A stretch of 64,000 nucleotides of DNA from Bradysia coprophila (GCF_014529535.1 NW_023503972.1:5270001-5334000), one strand, 5' to 3'. Shown: positions 1 to 12,219, counted from the first letter of the stretch. Notes: generated by a model from the letters alone, not told the origin. Numbers and translations: made by a program.

Positions 1-831
1 TATTATACGAGCCTATCACGCAATTTTTTTCGTTTTAATAATTTAAAATTAAACCTTTCCTACCAGTCTAAATAAAAAAGACAAAATTTCGATTCTGTGA
101 ACAATAATCATTCAAAATCAAAATTATACACGAAAATGCGCGCCAACAATGCGAATTGAATGATTAAAGTGTGCGCATTCCAAACGTTTCAGATGTATGC
201 ATTGCACAGTGCTTTTTACGGCAATAAGATAGCCGTGCCTTTTTGCCCACAAATGTTCTGAGTGATATTTTGACCAAAATGTCCGATCAATCTTCACCAA
301 ACTTTAGAGAATGAAAGTTCCCCACGACTTTTAACGATATTCCCAAAAAACAAATCAAAAAGTTAATATTTACTATGAAAACGAACTCTCTCAAAAGGGC
401 ATTTGGGGTGCTATATAGCACCCCAAATGCCCTTTTGAGAGAGTCCGTACGGGAACAAAAACAAAACTTTTTGAACTTTTTTTGGGGAGTACCGCTAAAA
501 GTCGTGTGGAACTTTCATTCTCTAAAGTTTGGTGAAGGTTAATCGGATATTTTGGTCAAAATATCACTGAGAACATTTGTGGGCAAAAAGGCACGGCTAT
601 CTTATTGCCGTAGAAAGCACTGTGCAATGCATACATCTGAAACGTTTGGAATGCGCACACTTTAATCATTCAATTCGCATTGTTGGCGCGCATTTTCGTG
701 TATAATTTTGATTTTGAATGATTATTGTTCACAGAATCGAAATTTTGTCTTTTTTATTTAGACTGGTAGCTGGAAAGGTTTAATTTTAAATTATTAAAAC
801 GAAAAAAATTGCGTGATAGGCTCGTATAATA
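1..831. repeat. Near-perfect 831-bp palindrome (foldback element)
   Basis: The first ~415 bases return as their reverse complement in the next ~415. The outer ends read TATTATACGAGCC and GGCTCGTATAATA, and the centre is GGGGTGCTATATAGCACCCC, so there is essentially no loop. The arms differ by scattered substitutions and small indels. There is no credible ORF inside. It looks like a non-autonomous foldback or long-TIR DNA element. The left end coincides with the window edge, so the true end and any target-site duplication cannot be seen. Confidence 0.9.
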
Positions 832-1643
832 AAATGGATTTTTTGGTTTAATTGCAAAAGGCGCTTGTTACGCAGATGGGAATATTGAGATTTCATATCT
901 CACAGAACTTCGTTCTAATTTTTCGAGTTATCGTTAAGAGCGTCATTGTACTTAATTCGTTCTTCAAAGAACAATAATGCAAAAAGTTAGCATTGATTCG
1001 TGGAATTTTAAATACACTTTCAATGACTGGAATTATATGTTTTACGTATTAGCCAAAAATTCCATTTATCTGTGAGGCCTATCTATGAGCAAATTCCCGC
1101 AGCTTCCAAGGCTACAGATATGGATTTATTGGCCTAAAATGTACCAGCCCAAACGCGCTGCAATGAGCTAAAAACGACATCAAAAAACAATTTCCATTTT
1201 TTGCATATTTTCTTGGAAATTTTTTAAAAATTCCAATTTTGTGCAGACAAAAGCATCAGTAAATGATATTGCGTATCATAATATTTACTGAAATGATTTT
1301 GTTTCAGTTGACCCACAATTAGTGGTTTTCATTCACTGAAAACAGTTCAGGAAATGCAACGTTCCGGACGCATAGATGAAAAAAAAAATCTTTTATCTTC
1401 TGTGATGTTGCTGTTTTCTGTGTACATACATGAACTTTATCTGCAATTAAAACCGCTTTCTTTATCAAATCAACCTATTGTGGCTTTATTATCGCAACTC
1501 GCGTAACCAGATAAATGTCTCTCACAAATAACTTTTATTCGAATCACAGCACAGCCAGACTTTCAGTAAGCTGTCGTTTGTGAGTAAGTAAAGTTTTCGT
1601 CTATTGAATCCGCGTATCTCGAGTATCTACTTCAATATCAACA
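832..1643. other. Intergenic region upstream of aminoacylase-1
   Basis: AT-rich sequence with no coding signal or clear repeat. The last part must hold the promoter and 5' UTR of the downstream gene. I see no convincing TATA box at the expected distance from the start codon. Confidence 0.5.
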
Positions 1644-3555
1644 ATGTCAAAGTGGGAAAGTAACGGAGAAATCGCGATATTGCGTGAATATTTGCGCATT
1701 CCGAGTGTTTATCCGAATATTGATTATGGTACAGCCGTCCATCAGATAGAAGACCTTTGATTTAACACTAACCCTCTCTTCACCCAGAGCCTTGCGTTGA
1801 ATTTCTCAAACGCCAAGCGAAAAGTTTGGACTTAACTGTGGCGGTCCATTATCCAGTAAATGAAAAGAATCCTGTTGTCGTCTTGACATGGACAGGAGCC
1901 GAACCGAACCTACCTTCAATTGTGCTAAATTCGCATATGGATGTTGTGCCCGTCTTTCCCGAGCGTTGGAAGCATACACCATTCGGTGCTGAAATGGATG
2001 CCGATGGGAAGATATTCGCAAGAGGTTCACAAGACATGAAATCGGTGGGCATTCAATACTTGGCCGCCATTCGGGCACTGAAACAGGATGGTGTAAGACA
2101 ATTGAAACGAACGATTCACGTTACGTTCGTTCCTGATGAGGAGGTTGGAGGTGACCTTGGAATGATGCCTTTCGTTGAATCGAATGAGTTCAAGGCATTG
2201 AACGTTGGCTTCTCTCTTGACGAGGGCATTGCATCACCAACTGAAGAATTTAGTGTCTTTTATGCGGAGAGATTTATTTGGGAAATCGAATTCATTTGCA
2301 ATGGACAGAGTGGTCATGGATCGTTGTTGTTGAAAAACACTCCCGGCGAAAAGATTCATTACATTATCGATAAATTTGCGCAGTTTCGGAAGCAAGAATC
2401 TGCAAAACTGGATAATCATCCGGAACTCAAGATCGGGGATGTGACAACGGTCAATTTGACGATGCTAAGCGGAGGCGCTCAGGGTAAAATCTTGTGATTT
2501 CAGATGAATTTTTAAACGAGATATTGAATGTTAGTGGTTGAGCACCTTACATCGAGATCAGAAGTTATAGCCTACGGTCTCTGCAAACTTTTTTTTTTAA
2601 TATTTACGAAAGAAGTGAACGAGTTTGCGAAGAGTTAGGACTATTGTAGGGCTAACACTCTCTCTTGAAGGAGTTTAAGTCTAGTAACGAAATTCTCACT
2701 TATCTAAATCCAATTCAATGCCTACACTAGAAGCACAACAACTGCCATAGATTCACTAACCATTTTAAAACCGAATTCATAGCCAATGTTATTCCACCTA
2801 CACTAAGTGCAACCTTTGATATTCGTGTGGCCAACGACGTCAATGTTGAGGACCTCAAAAAGACGGTATGCTCAACCATTCAACAGTACTATAAGAAAAT
2901 GACTAAAATGTGTGACTAAAGATCCAACGATGGTGTCAAGAGGCCGGGGGTGACATTGAAATGAAATTCATTGCGAAGAATCCAAAAGCACCAGCCACTG
3001 CTATCAATGACTCGAATCCGTATTGGGTGGCATTTAAAAGTGCCGTTGATGAAATGTAAGTCGGTGTAGTTGTCGTATAGAAACTCCACTCAAAAGTGGC
3101 ACAGGATAAGTGAACTCTCAATTGGCATCATAGCATTAACTGCCCAGTAGAATCATTAAATAAATCTGCTTGTAACAGATTTGGCGATAAAGGCCAAGTA
3201 ATTATCAAGTCTTGAAGGCGTATCCTGCTCATTGTATAACTTAACACGAGAATCTCTATAATTGTTTACCTCACTACCACAGGAACCTCAAGATATCAAC
3301 CCAAGTATTTCCTGCTGCAACCGACAGTCGATTCCTTCGATTGGTAAAGTTAAAAATCAGACAAATCCTTTCAATTGAATCGGATGAATGAACTACACCA
3401 TAAAATTGCAGGTCAACATACCGGCGCTGGGATTTTCACCTTTGAACAATATTCCAGTCCTACTACATGATCACGACGAATACATACTGGCCGACACTTT
3501 TTTGACTGGCATTGAGATTTATAAGAAAATAATTCCGAAAATAGGTGGTGTTTGA
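1644..3555 (+). CDS. ACY1: Aminoacylase-1 (N-acyl-L-amino-acid amidohydrolase), six exons
   Basis: Predicted cytosolic zinc metallopeptidase of family M20 that hydrolyses N-acyl amino acids to free amino acid and carboxylate. Exons read as 1644-1728, 1788-2483, 2783-2865, 2922-3055, 3283-3343 and 3412-3555. Every junction is GT-AG and phases agree, giving 400 residues, close to the usual ~408. Visible M20 residues are His78 and Asp80 in HMDVVP, Asp111 in ARGSQDM, Glu146-Glu147 in FVPDEEVGG, Glu174 in LDEG and the dimer-domain His205 in SGHGS. The C-terminal part carries ALGFSP and HDHDE, the metal-binding end of the family. A possible AATAAA lies near 3622. The open stretch from 1826 to 2497 is only the large exon 2 plus readthrough into an intron. 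All catalytic residues seem intact, so the gene is probably functional. Confidence 0.95.
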
Positions 3556-4050
3556 TTGGTGGCTTGTTCTCTTGGACCGCTTTCGGTTTCCGTTTATCCT
3601 CGATATTACATCGTAAATTTCAATAAATTTATTTGAATTGGACTAATGGGTTTTGTAATGTATTCGTAAGTAATAGTAGGTTCCATTGGATGCTGTGAAA
3701 GTGATTCATTACATGAGGCAAAAATGTGGTGATAAAAGCAAACCCCCCAAGTGTGTTTTCGAGCCACAAGCTTCGGTAACTAAAGTTTTTTATTTATTCA
3801 AAGCGAAAAAAAAGACTGCTCGCATACGGCGCAGTCAGTAACTGTCTTCGGTAACTGTCTTTACGACAAGTGTAGAGTTTGCATATCCGAGCCGAAGGCG
3901 ATGTATACAACTACACTAGTCCAAAAGACAGTTACCGAAGCAAGTTGCTCAAAAACACATGAGTGATTTGACGAGTATCACAAAATTGTTTCCGAAGTAA
4001 CGAAGTGCATAGCAGCCAATGTATTCTGGGGCAGGCAGTTCTTTACGATT
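3556..4050. other. Intergenic region with a small inverted repeat
   Basis: Holds the 3' UTR of aminoacylase-1 and then non-coding sequence. The motif CTTCGGTAACTGTCTTT near 3846 returns inverted near 3922 as AAAAGACAGTTACCGAAG, forming a stem with a ~60-base loop. Nothing else is recognised. Confidence 0.5.
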
Positions 4051-4054
4051 TGTT

Positions 4055-4945
4055 TATACCTCGACAGGAAAGTGATTTTTCTATTTCTAAAATACTATTG
4101 TGCATCGGACAACTGAAATACGACATATTTTGACATGATTTTTCGTTGAGAAATCTCAGTTTTTCCAGAACGATATATCGTGCGGGAAAATACTACTTTT
4201 CTTTACGATTTATTGTGCGTGAAAGGAGTTACATGAATTTTTCCATGACTATACGATTGATCAAATTTAATATGGTGAATGTGAAGTATGTATGTTTTTT
4301 TGATACCAACATTCATACTATTTTTTTTTGATACCAACATTGAAAAATGATACTTTCGCCCCGCATATGAGGGGCGAAAGTAAAAAAATGCATCCCACGG
4401 GGAGAAAGTACTTAACGAAGAGCGAACGCAACTGAACGAACAGCGAAAGTGACTGACGTCACAGAAAATGAGAGAAATGAGTCGAGTTGTCAACAAAATC
4501 CGCTCATATTATGCAGAATACTTTGATCAAAATTGTAAAACACTGTGCGCCAGTGTTCTTATTGAAATTAGCATACAAAGTTGATACTTTTTGTTACTGA
4601 ATGATTTGTTAGTTATATCTTAATTTTTGTGTGTGTTATTGTTGTGATGGCTAAATTATTATATTTTTCATAAACCAGGGGGCTGCCGCCCCCTGGACCC
4701 CCGCATTTTCTGGCTAAATGCCTTTTTATTTCAACATTTTGTTGCGATGTTTGCGATACGTATCAATTTTCAATGTTGATATCAAAAAAAATAGTATGAA
4801 TGACAAGGGGCGAAAGTAAAAAAATTCAACCGTGTGCGAGAGTTGGAGCCCGCGCCGAAGGCACTATTTCAAGTGAATTAATGCGTTTTGCCTATTTCAG
4901 TTGTCCAATGCACAAAACGTCGTTCGTATCTCGACAGGAAAAGGG
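4055..4945. repeat. Composite inverted-repeat block
   Basis: The outer motif GTGCATCGGACAACTGAAAT near 4110 returns inverted near 4895. A second inverted pair of about 40 bases, beginning CATTCATACTATTTTTTTT, sits at 4311-4352 and 4763-4802. Two direct copies of GGGGCGAAAGTAAAAAAAT lie near 4371 and 4807. A GC-rich hairpin, CAGGGGGCTGCCGCCCCCTG, sits near 4676-4696 in otherwise AT-rich DNA. There is no coding capacity. This is probably a decayed non-autonomous element, perhaps two nested ones. Confidence 0.65.
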
Positions 4946-5173
4946 TTTTTTCAGCACTCTTTTCTGTGTAGATCTTCGAGCAGCGGAACTTTGTAAAGCT
5001 GAGAATAGTAGCAATCAGTGAACCAACTGTTTGATGTTTTTGTTGCATTTCAGTTACAGAGGAACCACTACAAGTTTATCAAGTAGTCAAATGTTTACCC
5101 ATATCACCAATATTTTCAACTTTACATATCTCAGAGTAGATTTTAGACCTAACAATGCCTTATTTACATGCAA

Positions 5174-5331
5174 TTCACGTCGTAAGCGTGTCTAAAATTT
5201 GAATTTCAAGTGAACAATTCGATGAAAAAGTGAACCGAAATACATTTCAAGCGGTTCTGTTATGAAATGACGCTGTGTTAGAAAGTAATACGCACTTTCC
5301 ATTTTGAATTTCGATCGCACTTACGGCGTCA
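5174..5331. repeat. Short interspersed TIR element, copy 1 of 2
   Basis: About 158 bases bounded by CACGTCGTAAG and CTTACGGCGT, which are inverted versions of each other. The same sequence recurs in reverse orientation at about 40363-40510 with scattered differences. It is followed at 5340-5560 by hairpin-rich sequence in which AACTGGCCATTTAGAG and a diverged inverted copy flank a stem centred near 5510. It reads as a MITE. Confidence 0.7.
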
Positions 5332-5922
5332 CTTACCTTAACAGTACAGTGTTAAAAGAGAGTAAAAACAAGGGAAAAAACCAGTTAATTCAACTGATCT
5401 CGATGGGTGATATGTCAAAATTTCGACTCTCTTTTAACACTGTATACGCATTAACTGGCCATTTAGAGAAAGAAGTATGGGTTACGTATAGTGTCGAAAT
5501 TGACAGAATTCTTTTGTTCTAATGTCAATTTTGACACTATATGTCGCTCTTTAAATGTCCAGTTAGGCGCACATAACGACATTGGAAAATACGTGCAATT
5601 TCGGCACGTACGTTTTCGAAAAAATCCCTTAGTACGATGAGGGACATCATTATCTATTTTTACAGTCATCCCTCGACGATTCCTTATTATCGCGTTCTAG
5701 CCAAGGTTAGGACAGCCACGAAGGCGGTTGACACCGACATTGTGTGTACAGTACAGATTGTGTGTGAAATCAACTTGAAGAAAATGTTTTTTAGGAAAAT
5801 TCGGAATTTAGTTTTTGTTAAGTTGCCCTTTTCATATAAACTTCGTAGCTGTTCACGCAATGTGTGTGTCACCTTCGTGATCAACTCAGAGTTGTCTTAA
5901 CCAAAACCAATGCAAGTACAAA

Positions 5923-6071
5923 CCAGGTATGGTCCTGTCCATACAAACCAGAGGAAATAGCAATTTCATATAAAAACTCATCATTTACTGATTTTCATGG
6001 AAAGGTGAGTTTGTTTATATGAAATCGCTATTTCCTCCACTCCACACAAATTTTGACATTAGACTATGCCC
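5923..6071. repeat. Palindromic MITE, family A, copy 1
   Basis: An inverted-repeat element whose arms contain GCGATTTCATATAAAC-like sequence and its complement, with ends near AGGTATGGTC and GACTATGCC. A second copy is at 16981-17114 with the same arm order. It is non-coding and about 150 bp long. Confidence 0.75.
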
Positions 6072-6109
6072 ATAGATTATACTTTCATTGGTCTTAACCT
6101 GTCCTTTCC

Positions 6110-6335
6110 GAGGCTCTATACTTTGGGGAGGTCACGCAGATACAGATACGCGGGTTACACACCACAGTTGATGATAAAATGGCCGATTTCATACAAAAAT
6201 TCACCTCTTGGGATGATTCTCGTCGTCTTGATGATGTGGTGAATTTTTTTACATGTAAAATCATCAGAAGTGGTGTGTTCCCGCGTATCCAATGAATAGG
6301 CGATCTGCGTGATCTCACCAAAGTATACAACCTTG
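6110..6335. repeat. Palindromic MITE, family B, fullest copy
   Basis: The left end reads CTATACTTTGGGGAGGTCACG and the right end GTGATCTCACCAAAGTATAC, giving terminal inverted repeats. The subterminal motif GATACGCGGGTTACACACCAC returns inverted as GTGGTGTGTTCCCGCGTATC. Related copies or pieces lie near 9612, 16203, 25862 and 62398. There is no ORF worth calling. This copy lies just upstream of the AT-hook gene. Confidence 0.85.
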
Positions 6336-6582
6336 GTCCTTTCAGAACCTTGTATCTCATAACCGTCGCAATTTTTCGCTGCTGAGCATTAATAATTTTG
6401 AAAATCAACGTTCATTTCAAAAAGGGTGCGTTTAATGCAACTCAATTTTGTAATTTCAAATTTTGACATTTATCAGCAACAATAATAAAACAAACAGACA
6501 AATCAACCGATCGAAGCACTCGAACTGTTTTTCTTCATTATTTTTAAGTAATTTGAATGCAAATGTGACAAAATCTCATAAA

Positions 6583-8498
6583 ATGCCGTGCGACAGAGTG
6601 TAAGTACAACAATGATGCGAATTCCATCCAATCCGAATGAACTAAAAATAACAAATTTTTAGTGACAATCTGCTGCCTTCGGACGATGAGTTAGTGCGAC
6701 GGGATAATACGCTACTCGCATTGTTTAACGTAAGTTTTTTGTTGATATTTGCTCCGCCATTTTCTGTTACTCACTATCCACAATTGATATCCAGAAATAT
6801 TCAATCGACGAGGGTGAAGATGCTGAACTGGTCGATTTTGATTTTTCCCATATAATGGTCGAGGACGATGATAATGCAGCTGGTTCATCATTTTCAGAGT
6901 CTAGTAGCATTGAAGGGGATGATGCAAATGACGGCGATACAGTTATGGATGACATAGCGGAAAAGTTGGAGCCAGTCATCCAAGAACGGGTCAACGCATG
7001 GCCAGAAAAGGGAATAAATTTGCAATTGAAACGGGTCGATCCAAGCGTAAGCGTCGAGGAATGGTTGAAGAATCAAGAATCAACGACCACAACGGAAAAG
7101 TACAAAAAAGTTGTTGTGAACGAGGAAAATAAAACGACCACAACAACAATGAAACAGACTAAAACTACTACACAACGGGCGACATTCCGTGCAATCCAGT
7201 TTCCCAGACCGATGGCATTGAACAATGTGTATCACCAGCAAATTCTTCCGGACATTGACAAGTGTCCGGATGACATCACAGCTACCCATGAAAAAGCGAA
7301 ATATGAGCACATCAGCAAGCCGAATCATCAGCAGCCGACGTCAAAAGGAAAAGTCAATAAAATGCCAGTGACGATCGAACTTTCGAAACTGCCCAATGTG
7401 AACGTATCAAAATTGACCAAACCTAAACAGCCATACAGTGAGCAAACTGTGGACCATCCAGCAGATAGCTTAGTCATTAAAAAAACGAAACAGCCCACCA
7501 AACGACCAGATCCGCATCTCGACTCTAACAAAGAACCAAAAACAACGCAAAATAGTTCTAAATCAAAAAAGAAAATTTTACAGCCTGTCGAGTTGCCACC
7601 GGTCGTGATGCAGCCGGTCGATGAAAATAAACGTGTCCTCCGCTCGACATTGAAGAAAAATGCTGTGCTTCCAGTACGAGATGAAAGAAGTGTTGATAAA
7701 CCGACGAAGACATTGAGAACTTCGGCAATACGAGATGATAAGGCGTCGAGAACGGTGATGACCACGGCCAAAAAGAGTGGCTCGCAAAGTAAGGTCAAGA
7801 GCAAGAAACAAGATGATCTGATGGATTCTGAACCGTTGGCGATCGTGTCACCCGAAAAGACAAACGATTCGGCTCATCGTTCCAGATTGCCGCTAAAGGA
7901 CAAACAAACAAACCGAAGAGAAACTCATCTATCCAATGTACGAGTCAATCTAACGAGACTACCATGTCCCAAAGTGACTACGACCGCTAATCGGTCACTT
8001 TCTAGCATTGACGATCAAGCGATCGAAATTCCCGATATCCCAACAGTCGGTATTCGGGGCCGAGGTCGACCACGAAAAGCTTTGAAGGGAAGTGAACGTC
8101 AATTATCTAGCTATCATCATGTCACAACGATTGAGAATACAACAGCAGAGGCATCATCTGTGCAACGGCGACCATTGTTGCCACGAAAAACTCTGATGAA
8201 AAATCCATCCCAACCAACAATTGTCATTCATTCGCCCAATTCGGACACGATACTCGGCACCAAAATCGACGATACGATGATGCTAGTGACGCAAAGCGAC
8301 TACAGAAACAGCATTCATGTAAAGTATGCACGGAACACGAGCGTCTTCAAACGCAATATCATACCGATAAATCGACGAATCCTTTATCAGCCACCAATTC
8401 ACGATGCAACGGCCGACACGGACAATGACAGTGAATGTGAGGATGTATTGCTGTCAAGTTATGTGAACACCGGTCGTTTCGTACAAGTTAAAATTTAG
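6583..8498 (+). CDS. AT-hook-containing basic nuclear protein, family not recognised
   Basis: Three exons at 6583-6599, 6663-6729 and 6795-8498, with GT-AG introns of 63 and 65 bases and agreeing phases, encode 595 residues. The start at 6583 is the only ATG that opens the first short exon in frame. The N-terminal ~80 residues are strongly acidic (EDDD, EGDDANDGD). The rest is rich in Lys, Thr, Ser, Pro and Gln and is probably disordered. An AT-hook, R-G-R-G-R-P-R-K, lies at residues 449-456, pointing to minor-groove binding of AT-rich DNA in the nucleus. There are no zinc fingers, membrane segments or signal peptide. A more ordered C-terminal part with many Arg, Ile and Tyr follows the hook. 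AATAAA occurs about 35 bases after the stop. The function is unknown; the chromatin role is inferred only from the hook and composition. Confidence 0.85.
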
Positions 8499-9118
8499 AC
8501 CAAGTTCCAGTTTGAATTGAGTTTTCTGAAGTAAATAAATGAATTTAGCATAAACAGCAGGACAGATGAGGGCATCGTTTCATTCAAAATCGAACAGCAT
8601 CCCTAAACGATCAAATATTTCATTTGGAGCGGTGAAAGCGAGGTTTCAGCGAGAAAAACGTTCACTTTAACAGATCGGGACGCTCAAGGGGTAGAGTAAC
8701 GCTTGAGCTCGTTGACTCTACTCCTTTGAATTCGTAACCCTCTCGAAGACTTATAATTCGATGGGGGCAGTTAACATCAGGAAAACGTTAGGTTCGTAAG
8801 GACTTTCGATTAGCCGTATGGTAAGTGCAAAAATTCAAAAAAAATTCAAGTCTTTACGCAATTGCGCACCACTACCACAGATAGTTTTCTTGGAACCTAA
8901 CCTGGGGAGGTCGGCAAACAGAAAATAAACCAAAATGCCACAATCTTGTAACAGAACTTGTAATGGAAACCTCCGGCAATGTGTATAATACAAAATAATC
9001 TACGAAACTCCGTTAATCATCTCCCGTCCGTAAAGTTCCAGTATCGTGAGTGGAAAAAATTGAAACCAAACTTTCCCGTGACTTGTAAATGCAGCAGGCC
9101 AACCTAAACGTTGTTTTA
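8499..9118. other. Convergent intergenic region between the AT-hook and zinc-finger genes
   Basis: Both flanking genes end here, so it should contain two 3' UTRs. A small inverted repeat around 8682-8730 pairs GGGGTAGAGTAACG with CGTTGACTCTACTCC. No coding sequence is seen. Confidence 0.5.
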
Positions 9119-12100
9119 TTACGTTCCAAAGATGTGCTCATCATCCTCTTTGCTGATTTTCGCAACTGGAACCGGTTTCTTTCTGTCGCTCGAATGTGTG
9201 TTTTGATGAGCCTAAAAGATTTGTCGTAAATTGGTTTGGTTTTACATTGCAGTTGAACGTTGTGTGTAAAAGGTTGATTTTCTCTGCACATTTTACGGTA
9301 GAATGGATGCAGTAAACGGGAGATTATGTCAGGGGGACTTATTATCGCGATTTTGTTGAGCTAACGTCGAAGCTAACGTAGACTAAAAGCATGAGGAGCA
9401 TTAGGTTGTATCAACCAGCAAACAAATTTCGTCCGACACTTTGAGTGTGTTAAGGCAAAAAGTACTAGTGGATTTAGTGGGTCAAAAATAAATGGAATTT
9501 GTGGAACCTGAATTGTGAGGCAGGTTTCTCGGATAAGGATTGTTCTGAGTTCAGAATTTTGCAGAGCTCAATGTTAATATGGCGTAGAACTGTATGTTAT
9601 TGCCAAAACTGTTGGGGGGCTCACGTTGATCGATCTTTTATTAGATGCGCGGTAACGCACCTTTTCTGATGATTTTACATTATAAAGCAGTTCACCACAA
9701 CATCAAGGCAACTAAATAATCTCAATTCACCACAATACAACACTCCACTCAAATAATGGGAATGAGTGACAGCTGCGTTATTTGACATGTGGTTCCAGTT
9801 GGATTTTGTATGAAAAAAGTGGTTCCGATTGTTAAAATCGCTTAAATGAAATGACGTGATGTAAGAGCTCATGTGAGTCTCAGTTACGTGTCACAACTCA
9901 AACAAAATTCTACTTCCATTCCACCTTGTATGTGCGTTTATCCACTGCCTAATCAGGTGACTTACTTGCAAAGAACTCTTTCTGTTGAAGCACTTGTTGC
10001 AGATATCACAGCAAAACGGTTTCTGAAACAGAGACAACCATTTATTCCACGATTCAATCGATGTAAAGAGAAGGGATTTTGCCGTTTGTCACTACATATA
10101 GTTCCGTGCGCAAAAGATTCTCAATGACTTACCTTACCAGTATGTATCAGAGCATGGCGCTTCAATTGCTCAATGCCCACAAATTTCTTCTCGCAAACAT
10201 CGCATTTGTGCTTTTTATCGCCGATATGCGACCGTTTGTGTATGATCAGATTGCTGGAGTACCGGAAATCTTTGCCGCAGTGGTCACAGCGGTGAGGCTT
10301 CTCGCCACTATGGATTAACATATGTTTCTGCAATTAAAACAGGAAATGTCAGTGTGATGGTGAGACAATTTGATCTACTGAATCCAACGGCCGAGAAGTT
10401 TCATAAGTTGTCGAGTGACCACACGTATGTGATAATCAGATTCCGATTAGCACGACTAGTAATTCGCCTCCGGTTAGCACGACTAATAATTAGGTCAAGA
10501 CAATTCTCGCTAAGTTTTGTCGACAACTGTCTACCTCATTTATGATTAGAAATCTACAATTCACCATACCTTGTAACCACTCTTCTGAGTCATGCCCTTG
10601 CCACAAATGTTGCACACAAACGGTTTCTGCAAGAAAAGCAATCCGTAAAAATTCATGAACCAACCGAAACACTCAATCGTCTTCAAAAGAATTACCTCGC
10701 CTGTATGTGACAACATATGACACCGGAGACTCGCTGCCTGGCGATAGGCCTTATCGCATATATGGCATTTGTGCATTGCGTCTTCGTTGTGTGTTATTAT
10801 GTGGCCGTCGTACGCATTTCTAGTCTTAAACGATTCGCCACAGTCTGCGCACAGGAAGGGCTGCACAGATGATTTTACAGAAAATTAGTTTTTGGCATTG
10901 TGCAGTAGTTAAGTGGTCAGATGTGAATTACCTTCTTATCCGAATGCAATTGCATGTGATATTTGAATGAGCTGTAGTTGCTCAACACCTTCGAACACAC
11001 TTGGCACACAAACGGTGGATCGAGCACTTTTTTGTTCCGTTTGTTGTATTTCCGGAAAACCATTTTTGGTATAACATCCAAATCCTCGTCGCTTTCAACC
11101 TTTTCAGTCTGACTACTCCCGTCATTTTCAACTTCACATTCGAACACCTCATCCTGTACCATGTCCTGATCGTTAGCGCACACAACCGACGGTTCTTCCA
11201 CCTCGCTCATCTCAATGTTATACTGTTCCACAGCACCACCACTCTGTCCATCGATAATGTCGTCGCGTCGCTCCACCTTCAGTATGATCTGCACATTTTT
11301 GTCTTCGCCATATTCAGCTTCTTCGTCGATGCGTTCCTCATCTTCGTATTCTTCCACCAAGTGATACGTATAGCCGTCGTCGTCGGCAGGTTCTTCGGAT
11401 GGTTCGTCGTTTTTCACGTAAAATACGTCGTCCACTTGATGTTCGATTAAGGTAAGCTGTTCCTTGCGCAATTCTTCGTCCGATTTGACGCACTGTTGTT
11501 TAAAAGCGTACGCTTTGCTAACGTGTACCACACATTTGTTACAAATATGGGCGGGTAGGCCATCCTCTTCGGACATCTGGAACAAAATATTTTATGAAAT
11601 TACCTACAGGCGTAAAGAAAGAGTAACCGCTGCACATACGCATCACTCATACATTAGATGAAAAAGTGAAAAGCTTTCATTACAAGAACTAAGTCAATTA
11701 CGTCTAAACTACAGATCCAACAAATTATGGAAAAAGTGAGTCGAAATTCAGACTACGTCTACTATGGATCATCGTAGTGACAACATATTGGGCGTAAGGG
11801 CGAAAACTAGAAAGACATTCGAATTCGTCCTTTTCTTTATCACTACACAAATTCAAATGATTCAAGTAATGCAACGACTCCAGTTTTCCCCCAATGTTTC
11901 ATAACAAACATTGTGAACGTTTTGGTTCGGAATGTTTTTTTGGTGTTTCATTGAAATTCACAATTCACCATTTTGTTTTGTAATCCATCAATGAACGACC
12001 ACTTTGAATTGCCCGTAAAAAAATTTCATTCACCATCAAACATCAACGTTCATTTCCATTCAAACTTACATCCAGATTGGTGGTAAATTTTAGCATATCG

Positions 12101-12219
12101 GCCAGTTTCTTTATTTGACCGCATATTTTGCCAAACTTAAATATTGACCGTAGCTCAGTTACATCTGTTTCCGTCATACAGCATCGACATTTCTCAATAT
12201 TAACCACTGTTTCACTCAT
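9119..12219 (-). CDS. ZAD-C2H2 zinc-finger transcription factor, seven exons
   Basis: A predicted insect-type DNA-binding regulator. Exons in transcript order are 12219-12070, 11576-10932, 10860-10696, 10626-10570, 10327-10133, 10022-9966 and 9211-9119. All are GT-AG and phase-consistent, giving 453 residues. The first 50 residues plus the start of exon 2 form a ZAD domain, the zinc-coordinating dimerisation module, with C-x2-C in CRCC and C-x2-C in CNKC. An acidic linker (about residues 90-180) follows. Seven C2H2 fingers come next, several joined by TGEKP-like linkers. Fingers are split by introns: finger 4 needs exons 4 and 5, and finger 7 is completed only by the distant last exon, which supplies AHQNTH. 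The in-frame codon upstream of the start is GTG, so the ATG at 12219 is taken. The target genes are unknown. The intron before the last exon contains a MITE. Confidence 0.9.
9612..9712. repeat. MITE family B fragment inside a zinc-finger gene intron
   Basis: The run from CACGTTGATCGATC through TTTTATTAGATGCGCGG to TTCTGATGATTTTACAT and TTCACCACAACATCAAG matches, in reverse complement, the right half of the element at 6110-6335. The other half is diverged or missing. It lies in the last intron of the ZAD gene and may explain that intron's length of 754 bases. Confidence 0.65.

Noticed and set aside
9891-9965. Readthrough of zinc-finger exon 6 to a stop at 9891
   Set aside because: It gives C-x2-C-x13-H-x8-H, not a proper finger, while splicing to 9211 gives exact C2H2 spacing.
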